A DNA stretch of 40,214 nucleotides from the NCBI GenBank assembly GCA_027488855.1, contig JAIYAV010000108.1:1-40214 (forward strand), in the 5' to 3' direction. Origin of the DNA: Saprospiraceae bacterium (GTDB lineage: Bacteria; Bacteroidota; Bacteroidia; Chitinophagales; Saprospiraceae). Shown here one piece after another: positions 31,398-40,214 of this stretch; within the stretch, counting starts at the first letter, position 1, and each line of letters starts with the position of its first letter. Under the pieces are notes generated by a model. That model had not been told where the DNA came from and ran no database searches. It saw only the letters and a program-made list of their open reading frames with translations. The position numbers and the translations under genes are program-made.

Positions 31398-34300
31398 TTA
31401 TTGTTGAGAATAACTAACGTGTTGCTCTGCTGGAACAAATTCAAAATCAATGATTTTATTCTTTTTCAAAAACAGCAAAATACCTCTCACCGTTTCTTTC
31501 AGCGTTGGGTCAGGCCATCCCACTGGCGAGGCATTCCGAGCGGCCTGGAAGTTGCTGCTGTCGTAGAGTTTGAACTCCATCGCCGAGATGTTCTCCACTG
31601 ATCGCACCAAAAAGTCGAGCAATGGGAAGAGCAGGTCGTCTTTGGTGCAGCGTTCAAGAATCACAGGTACAAATTCCTTAAGTGGGTAGATCACAAACTC
31701 CCTGCCTGTAAGCTCGGTAATGATGTCCGTAATGTCACGCATGTTGGAGTACACATCCCGCACGACGTGGAAAGTCTGATTGACGGTATCCGGCATGTTG
31801 GAAGCAGCCACGATGTTGTGGGCAGCTCGATCCGCTGGAGAAAAACTGACCTGGTTTTGAGCATCTACGCCGATGCTGTAATTGAACATAAACGCGATCA
31901 GGCGAATAGAGATGTCAAAGTTGTGGCCACCTCCGTGGATGGACGGGGTAATCAGGGCCGGGCGGAAAATGCGGCCTTGCAGTCCTCGGCTCAGGGCATC
32001 CTTCACGATTTCTTCCGATACCCATTTGGTTTGGCTGTATCCAAAATCGAGGAGGTTGATGTTGTCGTTGGTGGTTGATTCATAGAGCACATCTTTGACC
32101 GCCCATCCAAAGATAAAGGTGGTGGAGATGTGATTGAATACCTTGGGGTTCCCGTGGAAAGCCAATTTGAGGATTTCGTTGGTGCCCACCACATTGACGT
32201 TGCGCATTCTATCGTAATTGAATAGATAGTTTACGGTAGCGCCGTTGTTGTAGATTTCCTGAACATTGTTGGCCAAAAACTCCCATTTTTCGCGGCTCAA
32301 GCCAAGTTGTTGTTGACCTAAATCACCACATACAGGAATGACCCGCTCTCTGAACGCCGTCTCCAATTGGGCGTTCATTGGCTGTACGGCTTCCATCGCC
32401 GCCAGGAGGCGTTCCATGCCCTGCTCTTCGCTGGAGGCCCTGACCAATACGTACACCCTTTGCTCGGTTTGCTCCAGAATACTTTTCAAAATGAAGGGGC
32501 CAAAGAAGCCCGTCCCCCCGGTGAGCAACACATCCGTTGCGCGGTGCTCTGCGGGATAGGTTGGTACGACCGGATCAAAGGACAAATGGACATCGCTCAG
32601 CATGATTTTTTGCTCCATTTCGGTATGCTCCTTCTGCAGCGTGTCAATCATTTTTTTCAAGCGCAGAATAGCCAGTGCCGATGCGGATTCAAATTGAGCC
32701 ACTAGGTCAAACAATTCCGAAATGGAGATCTCCTGAATCAAGCGCAGGTCAATTTGTTTCGACAGCGCATCCGCACCTTTTTCTTTGAGCAGTTCCTTGA
32801 TGTCGTGCATCAACACTGCCAGGTCAATCGACTCAAGGCCTGCTTTGCCCAGTGTATAGGTTTCTTCTCCGGTAAATCCGTACTTCTGCTTGAGATCGTC
32901 CAAGGGTGAAACCGAACCTTTGCATTCCTCATGGAAATGTTCAACGGCAGCTGCGCCCGAAAACTGCTCAAGTACATTAAACTGCCCTGCTTCCCAGAGC
33001 TCTTTCGCCTTGTGCCGCATGATTTTGCCCGAGCTGGTTTTGGGTATCTCCCTGGCCGATACAAAGGCAATGATGTGGGTTTGTACATTCAGCCCTTTGC
33101 GAATGGCATTGACGATGGGCAGCGGATCGGGAAGTGATTTAGGGTTTTTGACCCCAACTACTACCACGAGTTTTTCTTCTCCCTCAAAAACGTCAAAAGC
33201 GGCGGAAAATCCGTGGCGCACGTGAGGTGTAGCCGTTTGTTCCACAATCTTTTCAATATCCTGAGGGAAATAGTTGAGCCCCCGGATGATGATCATGTCT
33301 TTTTCCCGGCCACAGATGTAGAGTTCATCCTGGTACAAAAAACCAATGTCTCCTGTACGCAGGTAATTGTTGGCGTTTTGGTTTTCGCCGACAATTGAAG
33401 CCTGAAAGATTTTTTTGGTCATTTCCGGCTTGTCCCAATACCCTAGGCATTTGCTTTTTCCACTCAACCAAACCTCTCCAATTTGTCCTTCCTTGAGGGC
33501 ATGGCGAGTTTGGGGGTCTACGATCCTGACGATGATGTCTCCCAGTGGAGCGCCACAGTTCATGATGTTGGTCCCCGCATCCGGCTCAGACAATACAGGC
33601 AACACCTTCAGTTTGTTCTGTTTAAAGGCAGCCGAATCCACGGACACATAAGTGCGGCCATAATTGGTAACCGCCAAGGTATTCTCCGCCAAACCAAAGG
33701 CAGCGAAGATGGATTCCGGTTTGAGCCCATAGGGTTGAAAAAACTTCAAAAAGCGCGTGTAAGTCGCCGGAATGACTGGCTCAGCGGCAGTCATCAGGTA
33801 TTCGAGTGAGCTCAAGTCAATTTTTTCCAAGGTTTGCTCCGAAATTTTGCCTGGTTGCAAACAGTATTCAAAAGCAAAATTGGGTGCAGAAGAGTGGGTT
33901 GCTTTGTACTTGGTGATGGTTTCCAACCACAAAGCCGGGCGCTGTATGAAATCAAGTGGAGAAAAGCCATAAGTGGTTCCTCCCTTAAGAGCAATGTAAA
34001 TATAGTAACCGATCAAACCCATGTCGTGGTACTGGGGCAACCAGCTCACGCCAACTGGGACAAACTCGGTGGCCAGATCGCAGTTGTGCAAGATGTTCTG
34101 GTGAGACACCATTACTCCTTTGGGCTCACTGGTGGAGCCGGAAGTATATTGCAAAAACAACACATCAGAATGCCCTTCCTGGAATCCATTTTTGTTCACG
34201 TCTCTGAAATCTTCGGTGTTGATCCAACTGAGTTTAGAGATGTAACTTGTACTGAAAAATGACTCCGCGATATTGGTACGTGACAGGTTGAGCTTGACCG

Positions 34301-34730
34301 ACCAATAATAATCCCGACTGGTCAGGATGGCCTTAGCTTGGCAATCCTTGGCAATATAGGTCATTTTATTGAGCGAGGACTCAAACCCATGTGAGGTGGG
34401 CGGATAAGCGGGCACCGGTATCAACCCCAGGCGAGCGCAAGCAAAAAAAGCACAAATCATCTCTAATCCCGGTGGGTACGCCAGTAAAATGCGGCTTCCA
34501 ACAGGAAAGTGGTGCTCATTGTACAAATTGCTTGCAATTGCATTGGTCCGGTTGATAAATTCACTATACGTGTATTTCTCTGTTTGGTTGCCAGAAATAT
34601 CGAGGAATGAAAAGAGGAGCTTGTCCGGTTGTTGATCCACCCAGAAATCAAGTCTTTCAAAAATAGAATCCATAGGCAAGGCTTGAGCGTTTATTGTCAA
34701 TTGGTTGTTCGAATTGTTAAGTTCATTCAT
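31398..34730 (-). CDS. Fatty acyl-AMP ligase-ACP-thioester reductase fusion
   Basis: A 1110-residue single-module enzyme. The adenylation domain (about 20-590) is FAAL-like: the phosphate loop YTSGSTSEPKG (195-205), YLRTGDIGF, and Lys569 in TSSGKIMRHK. A carrier domain (about 610-690) has Ser634 in GLESIDL as the phosphopantetheine site. The C-terminal reductase (about 730-1100) has the NADP motif TGGTGFFG (737-744) and YSQTK. It should activate a fatty acid, load it and reduce it to an aldehyde or alcohol. The first 19 residues are atypical, so ATG at 34673 is a possible start; ATG 34730 lies two bases from repeat copy B. The desaturase gene lies upstream. Confidence 0.9.
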   Translation of the reverse strand: MNELNNSNNQLTINAQALPMDSIFERLDFWVDQQPDKLLFSFLDISGNQTEKYTYSEFINRTNAIASNLYNEHHFPVGSRILLAYPPGLEMICAFFACARLGLIPVPAYPPTSHGFESSLNKMTYIAKDCQAKAILTSRDYYWSVKLNLSRTNIAESFFSTSYISKLSWINTEDFRDVNKNGFQEGHSDVLFLQYTSGSTSEPKGVMVSHQNILHNCDLATEFVPVGVSWLPQYHDMGLIGYYIYIALKGGTTYGFSPLDFIQRPALWLETITKYKATHSSAPNFAFEYCLQPGKISEQTLEKIDLSSLEYLMTAAEPVIPATYTRFLKFFQPYGLKPESIFAAFGLAENTLAVTNYGRTYVSVDSAAFKQNKLKVLPVLSEPDAGTNIMNCGAPLGDIIVRIVDPQTRHALKEGQIGEVWLSGKSKCLGYWDKPEMTKKIFQASIVGENQNANNYLRTGDIGFLYQDELYICGREKDMIIIRGLNYFPQDIEKIVEQTATPHVRHGFSAAFDVFEGEEKLVVVVGVKNPKSLPDPLPIVNAIRKGLNVQTHIIAFVSAREIPKTSSGKIMRHKAKELWEAGQFNVLEQFSGAAAVEHFHEECKGSVSPLDDLKQKYGFTGEETYTLGKAGLESIDLAVLMHDIKELLKEKGADALSKQIDLRLIQEISISELFDLVAQFESASALAILRLKKMIDTLQKEHTEMEQKIMLSDVHLSFDPVVPTYPAEHRATDVLLTGGTGFFGPFILKSILEQTEQRVYVLVRASSEEQGMERLLAAMEAVQPMNAQLETAFRERVIPVCGDLGQQQLGLSREKWEFLANNVQEIYNNGATVNYLFNYDRMRNVNVVGTNEILKLAFHGNPKVFNHISTTFIFGWAVKDVLYESTTNDNINLLDFGYSQTKWVSEEIVKDALSRGLQGRIFRPALITPSIHGGGHNFDISIRLIAFMFNYSIGVDAQNQVSFSPADRAAHNIVAASNMPDTVNQTFHVVRDVYSNMRDITDIITELTGREFVIYPLKEFVPVILERCTKDDLLFPLLDFLVRSVENISAMEFKLYDSSNFQAARNASPVGWPDPTLKETVRGILLFLKKNKIIDFEFVPAEQHVSYSQQ

Positions 34731-34732
34731 TA

Positions 34733-34857
34733 GGAGCGATAAAAAAATAAATGTTCATTTTGCCAGAGAATTAGATAAGTAAACGGTTCAATTTAAGTGT
34801 CTTATCTAATCCTCTGGCTCAGGAAAATGAACATTTATTTTTGCCACACTACTTAGG
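34733..34857. repeat. Structured intergenic repeat, copy B (125 bp)
   Basis: The same nested palindrome as copy A, about 85% identical. The outer arms are AATAAATGTTCATTTT / AAAATGAACATTTATT and the inner arms CCAGAGAATTAGATAAG / CTTATCTAATCCTCTGG (one A-C mismatch). Two outer pairs and one inner pair have changed on both sides relative to copy A, so the stems are kept. The right end contains the desaturase stop codon (34853-34855); the left end adjoins the start of the ligase-reductase gene. It would form a hairpin in the mRNA between the two genes. Confidence 0.82.
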
Positions 34858-35971
34858 AGACAGATGCATTGCTGTCGTTAGCTAAGTTTTGGGAAGTCAT
34901 TGCTACCGGCGGTTTCCCCAATAGCCTGAGCAGTTTGAGGTGATGGGCCATTGCCTGATACATATAGCGGTTTTCGCGGTATTCTACCCCAAATTCAGCC
35001 GCGGTTTCCCGGACTATTTTCGTCAATTTGGGATAGTGGGTATGTGCAACTTGAGGGAAGATGTGATGAACCACGTGGTGATTCAAGCCTCCACAAATAA
35101 AATTTGCAATGCGACTGCGGGTTGCATAATCTGTGGTGGTAGCAAAAATATGGTCAGCAAAATCCAAGTCGTGACGTGTTTCAGGAAACTCGTTGATGTC
35201 TAGCAAATGAGCCACCTGAATGATCCAGGCCGCCACCAAACCCATAATTAGTTGGGTGACCACAAATGCAAGCATGACCTGCCAAAAAGAAAAACCGAGC
35301 ACCATGACGGGAATTGCAATCATGTAAATCAGGTAGAGTATTTTACTGCCGATGATCGTAATCCATTCTTTCAAAGGATGTTTTACGTTTTCGATGTGCT
35401 TGTTGTTTTTGAAAAACAGGTATTCAAAGTCCTTCACAAAAAGGAAATCGAGGGTGGTAATCCCGTACATGGGAAAAACGTAAAGGTGTTGAAACTGGTG
35501 CATCCATTTCCACTCCGCATGAGGCGAGAAGCGAAAAATACCATGAGCAAAAATTCCCTCATCGTCCCCATAGACGTTCATTACGGCATGATGCCCTTTG
35601 TTGTGCATGATGCGCCACATGTAGGAGCTGATGCCACAGGCGTCTAGCACATAACTGAGGGTTTTGTTGATGATTTTTTTGTTAGAGATGGAGTTATGGT
35701 TGGCATCGTGGGCAATGTTCAAAAACATAAAAATTTGCCCCAAGCCCTGCAATAAATACAGGAAAAAGAACTGTGTGTAGTTCCAACTATAGGCAAACCA
35801 CAACACGTAACTACCTATCCACCAAGCTAGTGCAAAAATAACTTTTAGGGTCATTTCCCAGTTGCCCTTTTTAGAAAGCTGATTTTTTTCAAAAAAATAA
35901 TTCAGCCTTTCAAATAAAACCTTTTTGAATGCCGCGTTGTTATCGACAGAAGTGGTTGACATATTGATCAC
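34853..35971 (-). CDS. Membrane fatty acid desaturase
   Basis: A 372-residue integral membrane desaturase. The three histidine clusters binding the di-iron centre are complete: HDANH (88-92), HNKGHH (123-128) and HHVVHH (298-303). Four or so helices lie at about 45-90 and 205-260. The pattern GGLNHHVVHHIFP is that of front-end or acyl-lipid desaturases (linoleoyl-CoA desaturase-like); regiospecificity cannot be read. The first Met is followed by a second at residue 4. The last residues and stop come from repeat copy B. It may supply unsaturated acyl chains to the adjacent ligase-reductase. Confidence 0.9.
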   Translation of the reverse strand: MINMSTTSVDNNAAFKKVLFERLNYFFEKNQLSKKGNWEMTLKVIFALAWWIGSYVLWFAYSWNYTQFFFLYLLQGLGQIFMFLNIAHDANHNSISNKKIINKTLSYVLDACGISSYMWRIMHNKGHHAVMNVYGDDEGIFAHGIFRFSPHAEWKWMHQFQHLYVFPMYGITTLDFLFVKDFEYLFFKNNKHIENVKHPLKEWITIIGSKILYLIYMIAIPVMVLGFSFWQVMLAFVVTQLIMGLVAAWIIQVAHLLDINEFPETRHDLDFADHIFATTTDYATRSRIANFICGGLNHHVVHHIFPQVAHTHYPKLTKIVRETAAEFGVEYRENRYMYQAMAHHLKLLRLLGKPPVAMTSQNLANDSNASVS

Positions 35972-35992
35972 TGTTTTTTGTTTAGAACAAGT

Positions 35993-36021
35993 CTTTCATT
36001 GCAGGAAGTAGGCAATGAAAG
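35993..36021 (-). promoter_or_regulatory. Hairpin in the desaturase leader
   Basis: CTTTCATTGC (35993-36002) and GCAATGAAAG (36012-36021) form a perfect 10-bp inverted repeat with a 9-base loop, about 21-50 bases before the desaturase ATG. It would be in the 5' UTR if transcription starts near 36030. It may be an operator, a translation-control stem or a thermosensing structure; the sequence does not decide. Confidence 0.45.
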
Positions 36022-36037
36022 GTAACCCTTTAATCCC

Positions 36038-36055
36038 CAAATGTAACAAGCTTGT
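36038..36055 (-). promoter_or_regulatory. Candidate -7 box and palindrome upstream of the desaturase
   Basis: On the minus strand TACATTTG (36038-36045) fits the TAnnTTTG box exactly, and immediately upstream is the 10-bp palindrome ACAAGCTTGT (36046-36055). No TTTG -33 box is seen at the right distance, so activator dependence through the palindrome is a possibility. Confidence 0.35.
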
Positions 36056-36130
36056 CTATATTTACTACCCTGTTGATCTATATTATTTGGTAGTTTGTCA
36101 TTGCTTCAATGCATAACCCGATCCAAAAAC

Positions 36131-37486
36131 TCAGATTTTCAATCGTCCGTCTTCAATCCAAGCCCGTTTCTGGATGCATTCCAAAACCTCTGACTGCTCA
36201 TGCGCGATCTGCAAAATTGTCCGCTCAGCACCCGCTAATTGGTTGAATAAAGCCTGCACCAGAGACGTTCTTTCAGTATCCAAACCCTGAAAAGGTTCAT
36301 CCAAAATCAGGACTGGAGGGTTCAGTGCCAATGCCCTGGCAATCATCACCAACTTTTTTTCACCCGAAGACAATTGCCCCAGTGGTGTTTGGGCAAAAAT
36401 AGCTAAGCCCAAGGCTTCTAACAAAGCTCCAAGGTGTATTTTCTCTGCTGCTTTGATCGGACGCACCAAAATCTGGGTGCCACTCAAACCTGACTGCACT
36501 ACATCCAACACCTTAGCACTTTGAGGCCAATAATTTTGGATTTCGGGAGACACAAACCCGATTCGGGCTTTGATTTGCCAGATGCTTTCACCCGAACCCC
36601 GTTTTTTGTCAAAAATAATCAAATTCTGCGCATATGCACTAGGATTGTCAGCGTACATCAAACTAGTCAGGGTCGTCTTGCCTGAACCATTGGGGCCTTG
36701 CAATAGCCACTTCTCCCCTTTGCGGATACACCAGTTCACTTCGCGGAGCAATGGTTTTCCACCTGCCTGGATTTGTCCCTGCTGAATGTCAAAAACGCGC
36801 TCAAAAGGGGCCGCCGGGCTGTCAAATTGAGGCAATTGATGCAGGTCAGGGATGGCACCGCTACGGCTGGTGAAAGGTGCTAAATGAATACATTCTACTG
36901 CTGTATCCTGCGCAAAATGTTGTTTAATGGTCAAGATCAACAAACAACAGCCTCTACGCTCGTGAAAATGCCGCAGAAATTCCGATAAATCAGCAGTCGA
37001 CTGCGCGTCCAGTCCAGTGAAGGGGTTGTCGAGGATGTAAATTTGGGCAGGTTTGAGCAAGGTTTTCGCGATGAGCACCTTGCGGGTTTCCCCGCTTGAC
37101 AATTCAATCATTTCCCGATCCAATAACTTGGCGGGCAGAATGATTTGGGCGAAATCTACAGTAGCTGGGTCAGCCTGTTGCAGTTTGAGAAAATCAATGA
37201 CTTTGATCGACTCCAACTTGGTGCCACTCTGGTAACGCTCCTGGTAGTATGAACTGGAATATTGAAACACCGAGCCATCGGCGGTAAAATCGGTATAAGA
37301 GATCTCGGTCAGGCTGAGCTGGCGGGTAACATTGTTTTTGTTGAATACTTTGCCGCAGAGGACGCGGGCCAAATAGGATTTACCACTGCCATTGGGGCCA
37401 GTGATTTCGTAAAGGTGCTGAGCCTTTAATTCAAAATTGATCACCTGATCACCAATGGGTAATCCAGCTACAGTAATGAGCGACAT
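36131..37486 (-). CDS. Tandem ABC ATPase, ModF-like
   Basis: A 451-residue protein made of two ABC ATPase domains. The first has Walker A GPNGSGKS (30-37), signature LSSGE and a Walker B-like YILDNPF in which the usual catalytic Glu is Asn. The second has GPNGSGKTTL (near 260), LSSGEKK and a normal LILDEPF. The organisation matches ModF/YlmA-like proteins, which lack membrane domains and may act in molybdate-related or other processes; the real role is unknown. One composite ATP site is predicted to be degenerate. No permease or binding-protein genes are next to it. Confidence 0.82.
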   Translation of the reverse strand: MSLITVAGLPIGDQVINFELKAQHLYEITGPNGSGKSYLARVLCGKVFNKNNVTRQLSLTEISYTDFTADGSVFQYSSSYYQERYQSGTKLESIKVIDFLKLQQADPATVDFAQIILPAKLLDREMIELSSGETRKVLIAKTLLKPAQIYILDNPFTGLDAQSTADLSEFLRHFHERRGCCLLILTIKQHFAQDTAVECIHLAPFTSRSGAIPDLHQLPQFDSPAAPFERVFDIQQGQIQAGGKPLLREVNWCIRKGEKWLLQGPNGSGKTTLTSLMYADNPSAYAQNLIIFDKKRGSGESIWQIKARIGFVSPEIQNYWPQSAKVLDVVQSGLSGTQILVRPIKAAEKIHLGALLEALGLAIFAQTPLGQLSSGEKKLVMIARALALNPPVLILDEPFQGLDTERTSLVQALFNQLAGAERTILQIAHEQSEVLECIQKRAWIEDGRLKI

Positions 37487-37655
37487 TGATACCTATTAAA
37501 AAAATTTAACCACGAAGGTACAAAGATCCCAAAATGTTCATAAGTGTTTTAGCAAAAGTAAAATTTCATGGTTGATATATCGTCAAAAAATTGTCGCTGA
37601 TTGCATAAGTCCCTCTGCCCGAAGCCTGATCCCAAATGAGCATATTCCCAAAAAT

Positions 37656-38819
37656 TCACCCATTCACCCCAAAAACCAAACGGGTTAACTTCCAACGCTT
37701 GATCAAAAACTCATACAGTACCCAGCACAATCCAAAAGTCCCAAAGGCCAGACACAGAAACTTCAATTCTGGCGACCAAGCCCAATTGGTCATCGGATAA
37801 GCCAGACTGATGATCACACTTTGGTGCAAGATGTAAAATGAGTAAACGGCCCGATTGGCGTAACTCAACAGCGCACTTGGGTGATTCAAATACTTGTCAG
37901 CATAGCCGAAAAGAGCCACCAACGCACTCCAGCTATAGGAGGTGTTCAAAAACTCATGCAAGGCTTCCAAACCTGCCGTCCATTTTACCTCGGGCAACCA
38001 AAAGCCAAAAGTCAAGACCAATCCCAGGACAATTGCCAGTCCCAAAGCCCAAGTCCGCCAACGGGTCATCGCTTGCCGGAAGCCATCCTGAGTACCCAGC
38101 ACAAAGCCGAGAATAAAGAGCGAAAAGGAATGGAAATGATTCTCCCAATCCCAGATCAGATTGTGCGTGGTAGGGAAATCGATCACAAAATTGGCGGCCC
38201 AATGCCAAATCACCAAGGGAAAGAACAACCAGAGTGGGTTTTGGGCTTTTTCGGACAAATACGCTGTCAGCTTTTGGCCTCCGGCGCTGCGTAGCCAACT
38301 CCAAAGCGGGATACCGATTAAACTGTACACCAAAATATACGGCAAGTACCACAAATGATGCCAGCTAAAATTCCCTTCTGGGTAAGCTTGGAATTGGAAA
38401 ACCGTGGCCCAAAATTCCAGATAATTGTAAGTCTCTCCCTGGGTCAATCGTTCAAAATAAATCTGCGGTGGCACCACGACCAACATACCAAATAGCAAGG
38501 GAATGCCCAAGCGTTTCAAACGATCCAGGGCAAAGGCACCCGAGCTCCGTTTGCGCAACAAAAACTGAATGCTCATGCCCGAAATCAAAAACAACAAGGG
38601 CATCCGCCAACGGTTGAGCCACAGCATCGGGAGTTGCATCCATTCGGCCAGGACATTATTTTTGATGTGCCAATCCCAGGAAACGAAGAACATCCCGGTA
38701 TGGTACAAAATCAATAAAGTGAAGGCGATAACGCGCAGCCAGTCCAGATCGTAGCGGCGGGTGCTGGCGGTGTTGCTCAATGGTGCTTGGGTGGATGTTT
38801 CCACAGTTTGTTGGTGCAT
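37656..38819 (-). CDS. Membrane acyltransferase (acyltransferase_3 family)
   Basis: A 387-residue membrane protein from the ATG at 38819; a TTG at 38837 would add six residues. It has about ten helices. The N-terminal signature RRYDLDWLRVIAFTLLILYHTG carries the conserved His of the family, and LFLISGMSIQFLLRKRS and HHLWYLPYILV follow as in OpgC-like members. It likely transfers acetyl or succinyl groups to exported glycans or lipids. It lies 132 bases downstream of the AraC-type regulator gene on the same strand, which may control it. Confidence 0.85.
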   Translation of the reverse strand: MHQQTVETSTQAPLSNTASTRRYDLDWLRVIAFTLLILYHTGMFFVSWDWHIKNNVLAEWMQLPMLWLNRWRMPLLFLISGMSIQFLLRKRSSGAFALDRLKRLGIPLLFGMLVVVPPQIYFERLTQGETYNYLEFWATVFQFQAYPEGNFSWHHLWYLPYILVYSLIGIPLWSWLRSAGGQKLTAYLSEKAQNPLWLFFPLVIWHWAANFVIDFPTTHNLIWDWENHFHSFSLFILGFVLGTQDGFRQAMTRWRTWALGLAIVLGLVLTFGFWLPEVKWTAGLEALHEFLNTSYSWSALVALFGYADKYLNHPSALLSYANRAVYSFYILHQSVIISLAYPMTNWAWSPELKFLCLAFGTFGLCWVLYEFLIKRWKLTRLVFGVNG

Positions 38820-38951
38820 GTTTCTTTTTTTCTGCAAACCTCATGGAAAACAAGGGAAAGTTGTGAATGTGCTCCTTGGCGAGATGTACGCGACAGGTGG
38901 GAAGCACCATTTCCCAGGGGCAAAACTCCTAAGAAGCACCTCAGTTACTCT

Positions 38952-40103
38952 TCATTCCAACCCGTTCCGCCACGCTGTAGGCGTCATCCCGGATTGTTTT
39001 TTAAAAGCCGTATTAAAAGCAGATTTTGACAAGTAGCCTACCCGCTCAGCAATGTCTTCAATGGTCAAGTCGCGGGTATCTGGGTGGCGCAGTAAGGCCT
39101 GAGCCTCAGCAATGCGGTGCTGTGCCGTCAATTCAAAAAAACTGATGCCCAGGTTCTCGTTGAGCGTCTGTGTCAAGTGATGCGGCTGTACTTTCAACAA
39201 CTTGGCTAAACTTTGTAAAGAGAAGCCCGGCTGCAAGTAAGGCTTTTGTTCCTCCATCAGCGTCCGCAATCGTTGAGCAATGTCAGCCTTGTCATTGTCT
39301 TGCAGGGAAGAGCGGTTGTAACGGCCTTTTTCAGGTTGCAATTGTTCGAACAGCGCCGTCCGGCGCAACATCGTCCCCATGATCAGGTACATGCTCAGGG
39401 AAATAAAACTGGCGATGATGTGGTCGCCACGGTCGTCATCGTTGTACAATTTGGTCAAAAACAAAACCACCAGGATTACGACGCTGATCAACACAATGCC
39501 CCGCGACCAGCTCAAGCGGGTGTTGCTGGCAGCCCAAAATGAAAGTTGAGCCTTGCGAAAAGCCTGCACCAATACCCATGCCGATAACCCCACGTAAACC
39601 GCTCCCTGAATGAGCATTGCTTCATCCAGCCATTCTTGTAACATAAATCGCCACCTCATCCCAGTATAGTCGAGGGATAGTTCAGCCAATTCTGGATGCC
39701 AGGCATCAATGTTGCTGTTGTATTTGTAGGGAATGGGCAGGGAGTAGAGGGCAACGCAAGAATACAAAAAGTAGATCCCCGCTGGAGCAAAGTGCAGCCA
39801 GATGAAGCGTCCACTTTTTTCGCCCAAATAAGCTTGTAAAGCCAGGTAAAGTGCGGGTGCAAAGATAAAATTACCCGGTTCGGAGAAATCAACCAACCAC
39901 AAAGCCTGGAACATCAAATTGGAATACCCCAGCCATACGTCAAACACCAAAATGCTCATGACCAATAGCGTCAGGCCAAAATAGCGATTGGCGGTCTCTT
40001 TTTGGCGCAGAAAAAAATAGGACAGGAATAGTCCTTGGGCGATGCCCAGCAAGATGAAGAATACAAAAAAATCAGCATAAAAAGGTGGAAAAGTGTTGGG
40101 CAT
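38952..40103 (-). CDS. 7TM-AraC transcriptional regulator
   Basis: A 383-residue protein with an N-terminal membrane part of seven or so helices (about 10-235) and a C-terminal AraC/HTH_18 DNA-binding domain (about 280-380): LAKLLKVQPHHLTQTLNE, and ERVGYLSKSAFNTAFKKQSGMTPTAWRN with the standard second HTH. Such proteins probably sense a membrane or extracellular signal and regulate transcription directly from the membrane. The downstream acyltransferase is the obvious candidate target. The 111 bases upstream to the window end hold no recognised gene. Confidence 0.87.
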   Translation of the reverse strand: MPNTFPPFYADFFVFFILLGIAQGLFLSYFFLRQKETANRYFGLTLLVMSILVFDVWLGYSNLMFQALWLVDFSEPGNFIFAPALYLALQAYLGEKSGRFIWLHFAPAGIYFLYSCVALYSLPIPYKYNSNIDAWHPELAELSLDYTGMRWRFMLQEWLDEAMLIQGAVYVGLSAWVLVQAFRKAQLSFWAASNTRLSWSRGIVLISVVILVVLFLTKLYNDDDRGDHIIASFISLSMYLIMGTMLRRTALFEQLQPEKGRYNRSSLQDNDKADIAQRLRTLMEEQKPYLQPGFSLQSLAKLLKVQPHHLTQTLNENLGISFFELTAQHRIAEAQALLRHPDTRDLTIEDIAERVGYLSKSAFNTAFKKQSGMTPTAWRNGLE

Positions 40104-40214
40104 AGGGCGATGGTCATTTCGTGGGGAAATTTACGACAGAATTCTTTTTCAGGGAGGAATATTCTCTGATACTAGAAAAACTTTGATTTTTGACCAAAAA
40201 GCCCCATTTTAGGC

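Overview
The window looks like a chromosomal stretch of a Bacteroidota bacterium, most likely of the Saprospiria/Haliscomenobacter-Lewinella type. This is inferred from a protein with a type IX secretion C-terminal tail (VYPNP), FISUMP, DUF3667, DUF3472 and PVC-type CxxCH proteins, a 7TM-AraC regulator, the scarcity of strong Shine-Dalgarno sites, and promoter-like TTTG / TAnnTTTG boxes. No tRNA, rRNA or CRISPR array was seen.

Region 1 (1 to about 7300, all genes on +) is part of a mobile element that continues past the left edge. It holds a Rep_trans-like rolling-circle initiator (4658-6157) coupled by overlaps to a PD-(D/E)XK-type nuclease and an excisionase-like HTH protein. It also holds two more HTH proteins of the same build, a run of short coiled-coil proteins, and a membrane/coiled-coil protein whose 3' end carries a canonical G GGG GGC slippery heptamer followed by a well-formed reading frame in -1. 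Hairpin-rich non-coding DNA at 2972-3159 and 4301-4657 could hold an origin. No integrase, relaxase or Zot-like ATPase is visible.

Region 2 (7300-23511) is mostly chromosomal: a MacB/LolD-type ATPase with gatC; a deoxynucleoside kinase, an esterase, a DUF3667 protein and a metallophosphoesterase-TPR protein; a beta-lactamase-fold hydrolase coupled to a DUF3472 protein; a T9SS-tailed vanadium-haloperoxidase-like enzyme; an endonuclease/exonuclease/phosphatase-family enzyme; and a three-gene minus-strand cluster (PVC-type cytochrome c dehydrogenase, Tat-exported TIM-barrel isomerase, SDR) that looks like oxidative sugar or polyol catabolism. The SDR gene is bracketed by two long palindromes.

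Region 3 (23600-31380): an AT-rich two-gene cassette (zinc ribbon plus PD-(D/E)XK nuclease, ATGA overlap) followed by a 155-base nested palindrome; then coaE, a Uma2-family protein, a NUC1-type endonuclease, a HerA-like ATPase, an MFS transporter, a MITE-like palindrome and a FISUMP lipoprotein.

Region 4 (31398-40103, all minus): a three-domain fatty acyl-AMP ligase/ACP/thioester reductase next to a membrane fatty-acid desaturase, a tandem ABC ATPase, a membrane acyltransferase and a 7TM-AraC regulator. A family of structured intergenic repeats (7492-7617, 34733-34857 and a short form at 28811-28853) sits at gene 3' ends and shows compensatory changes in its stems, which suggests that its folded form is conserved.
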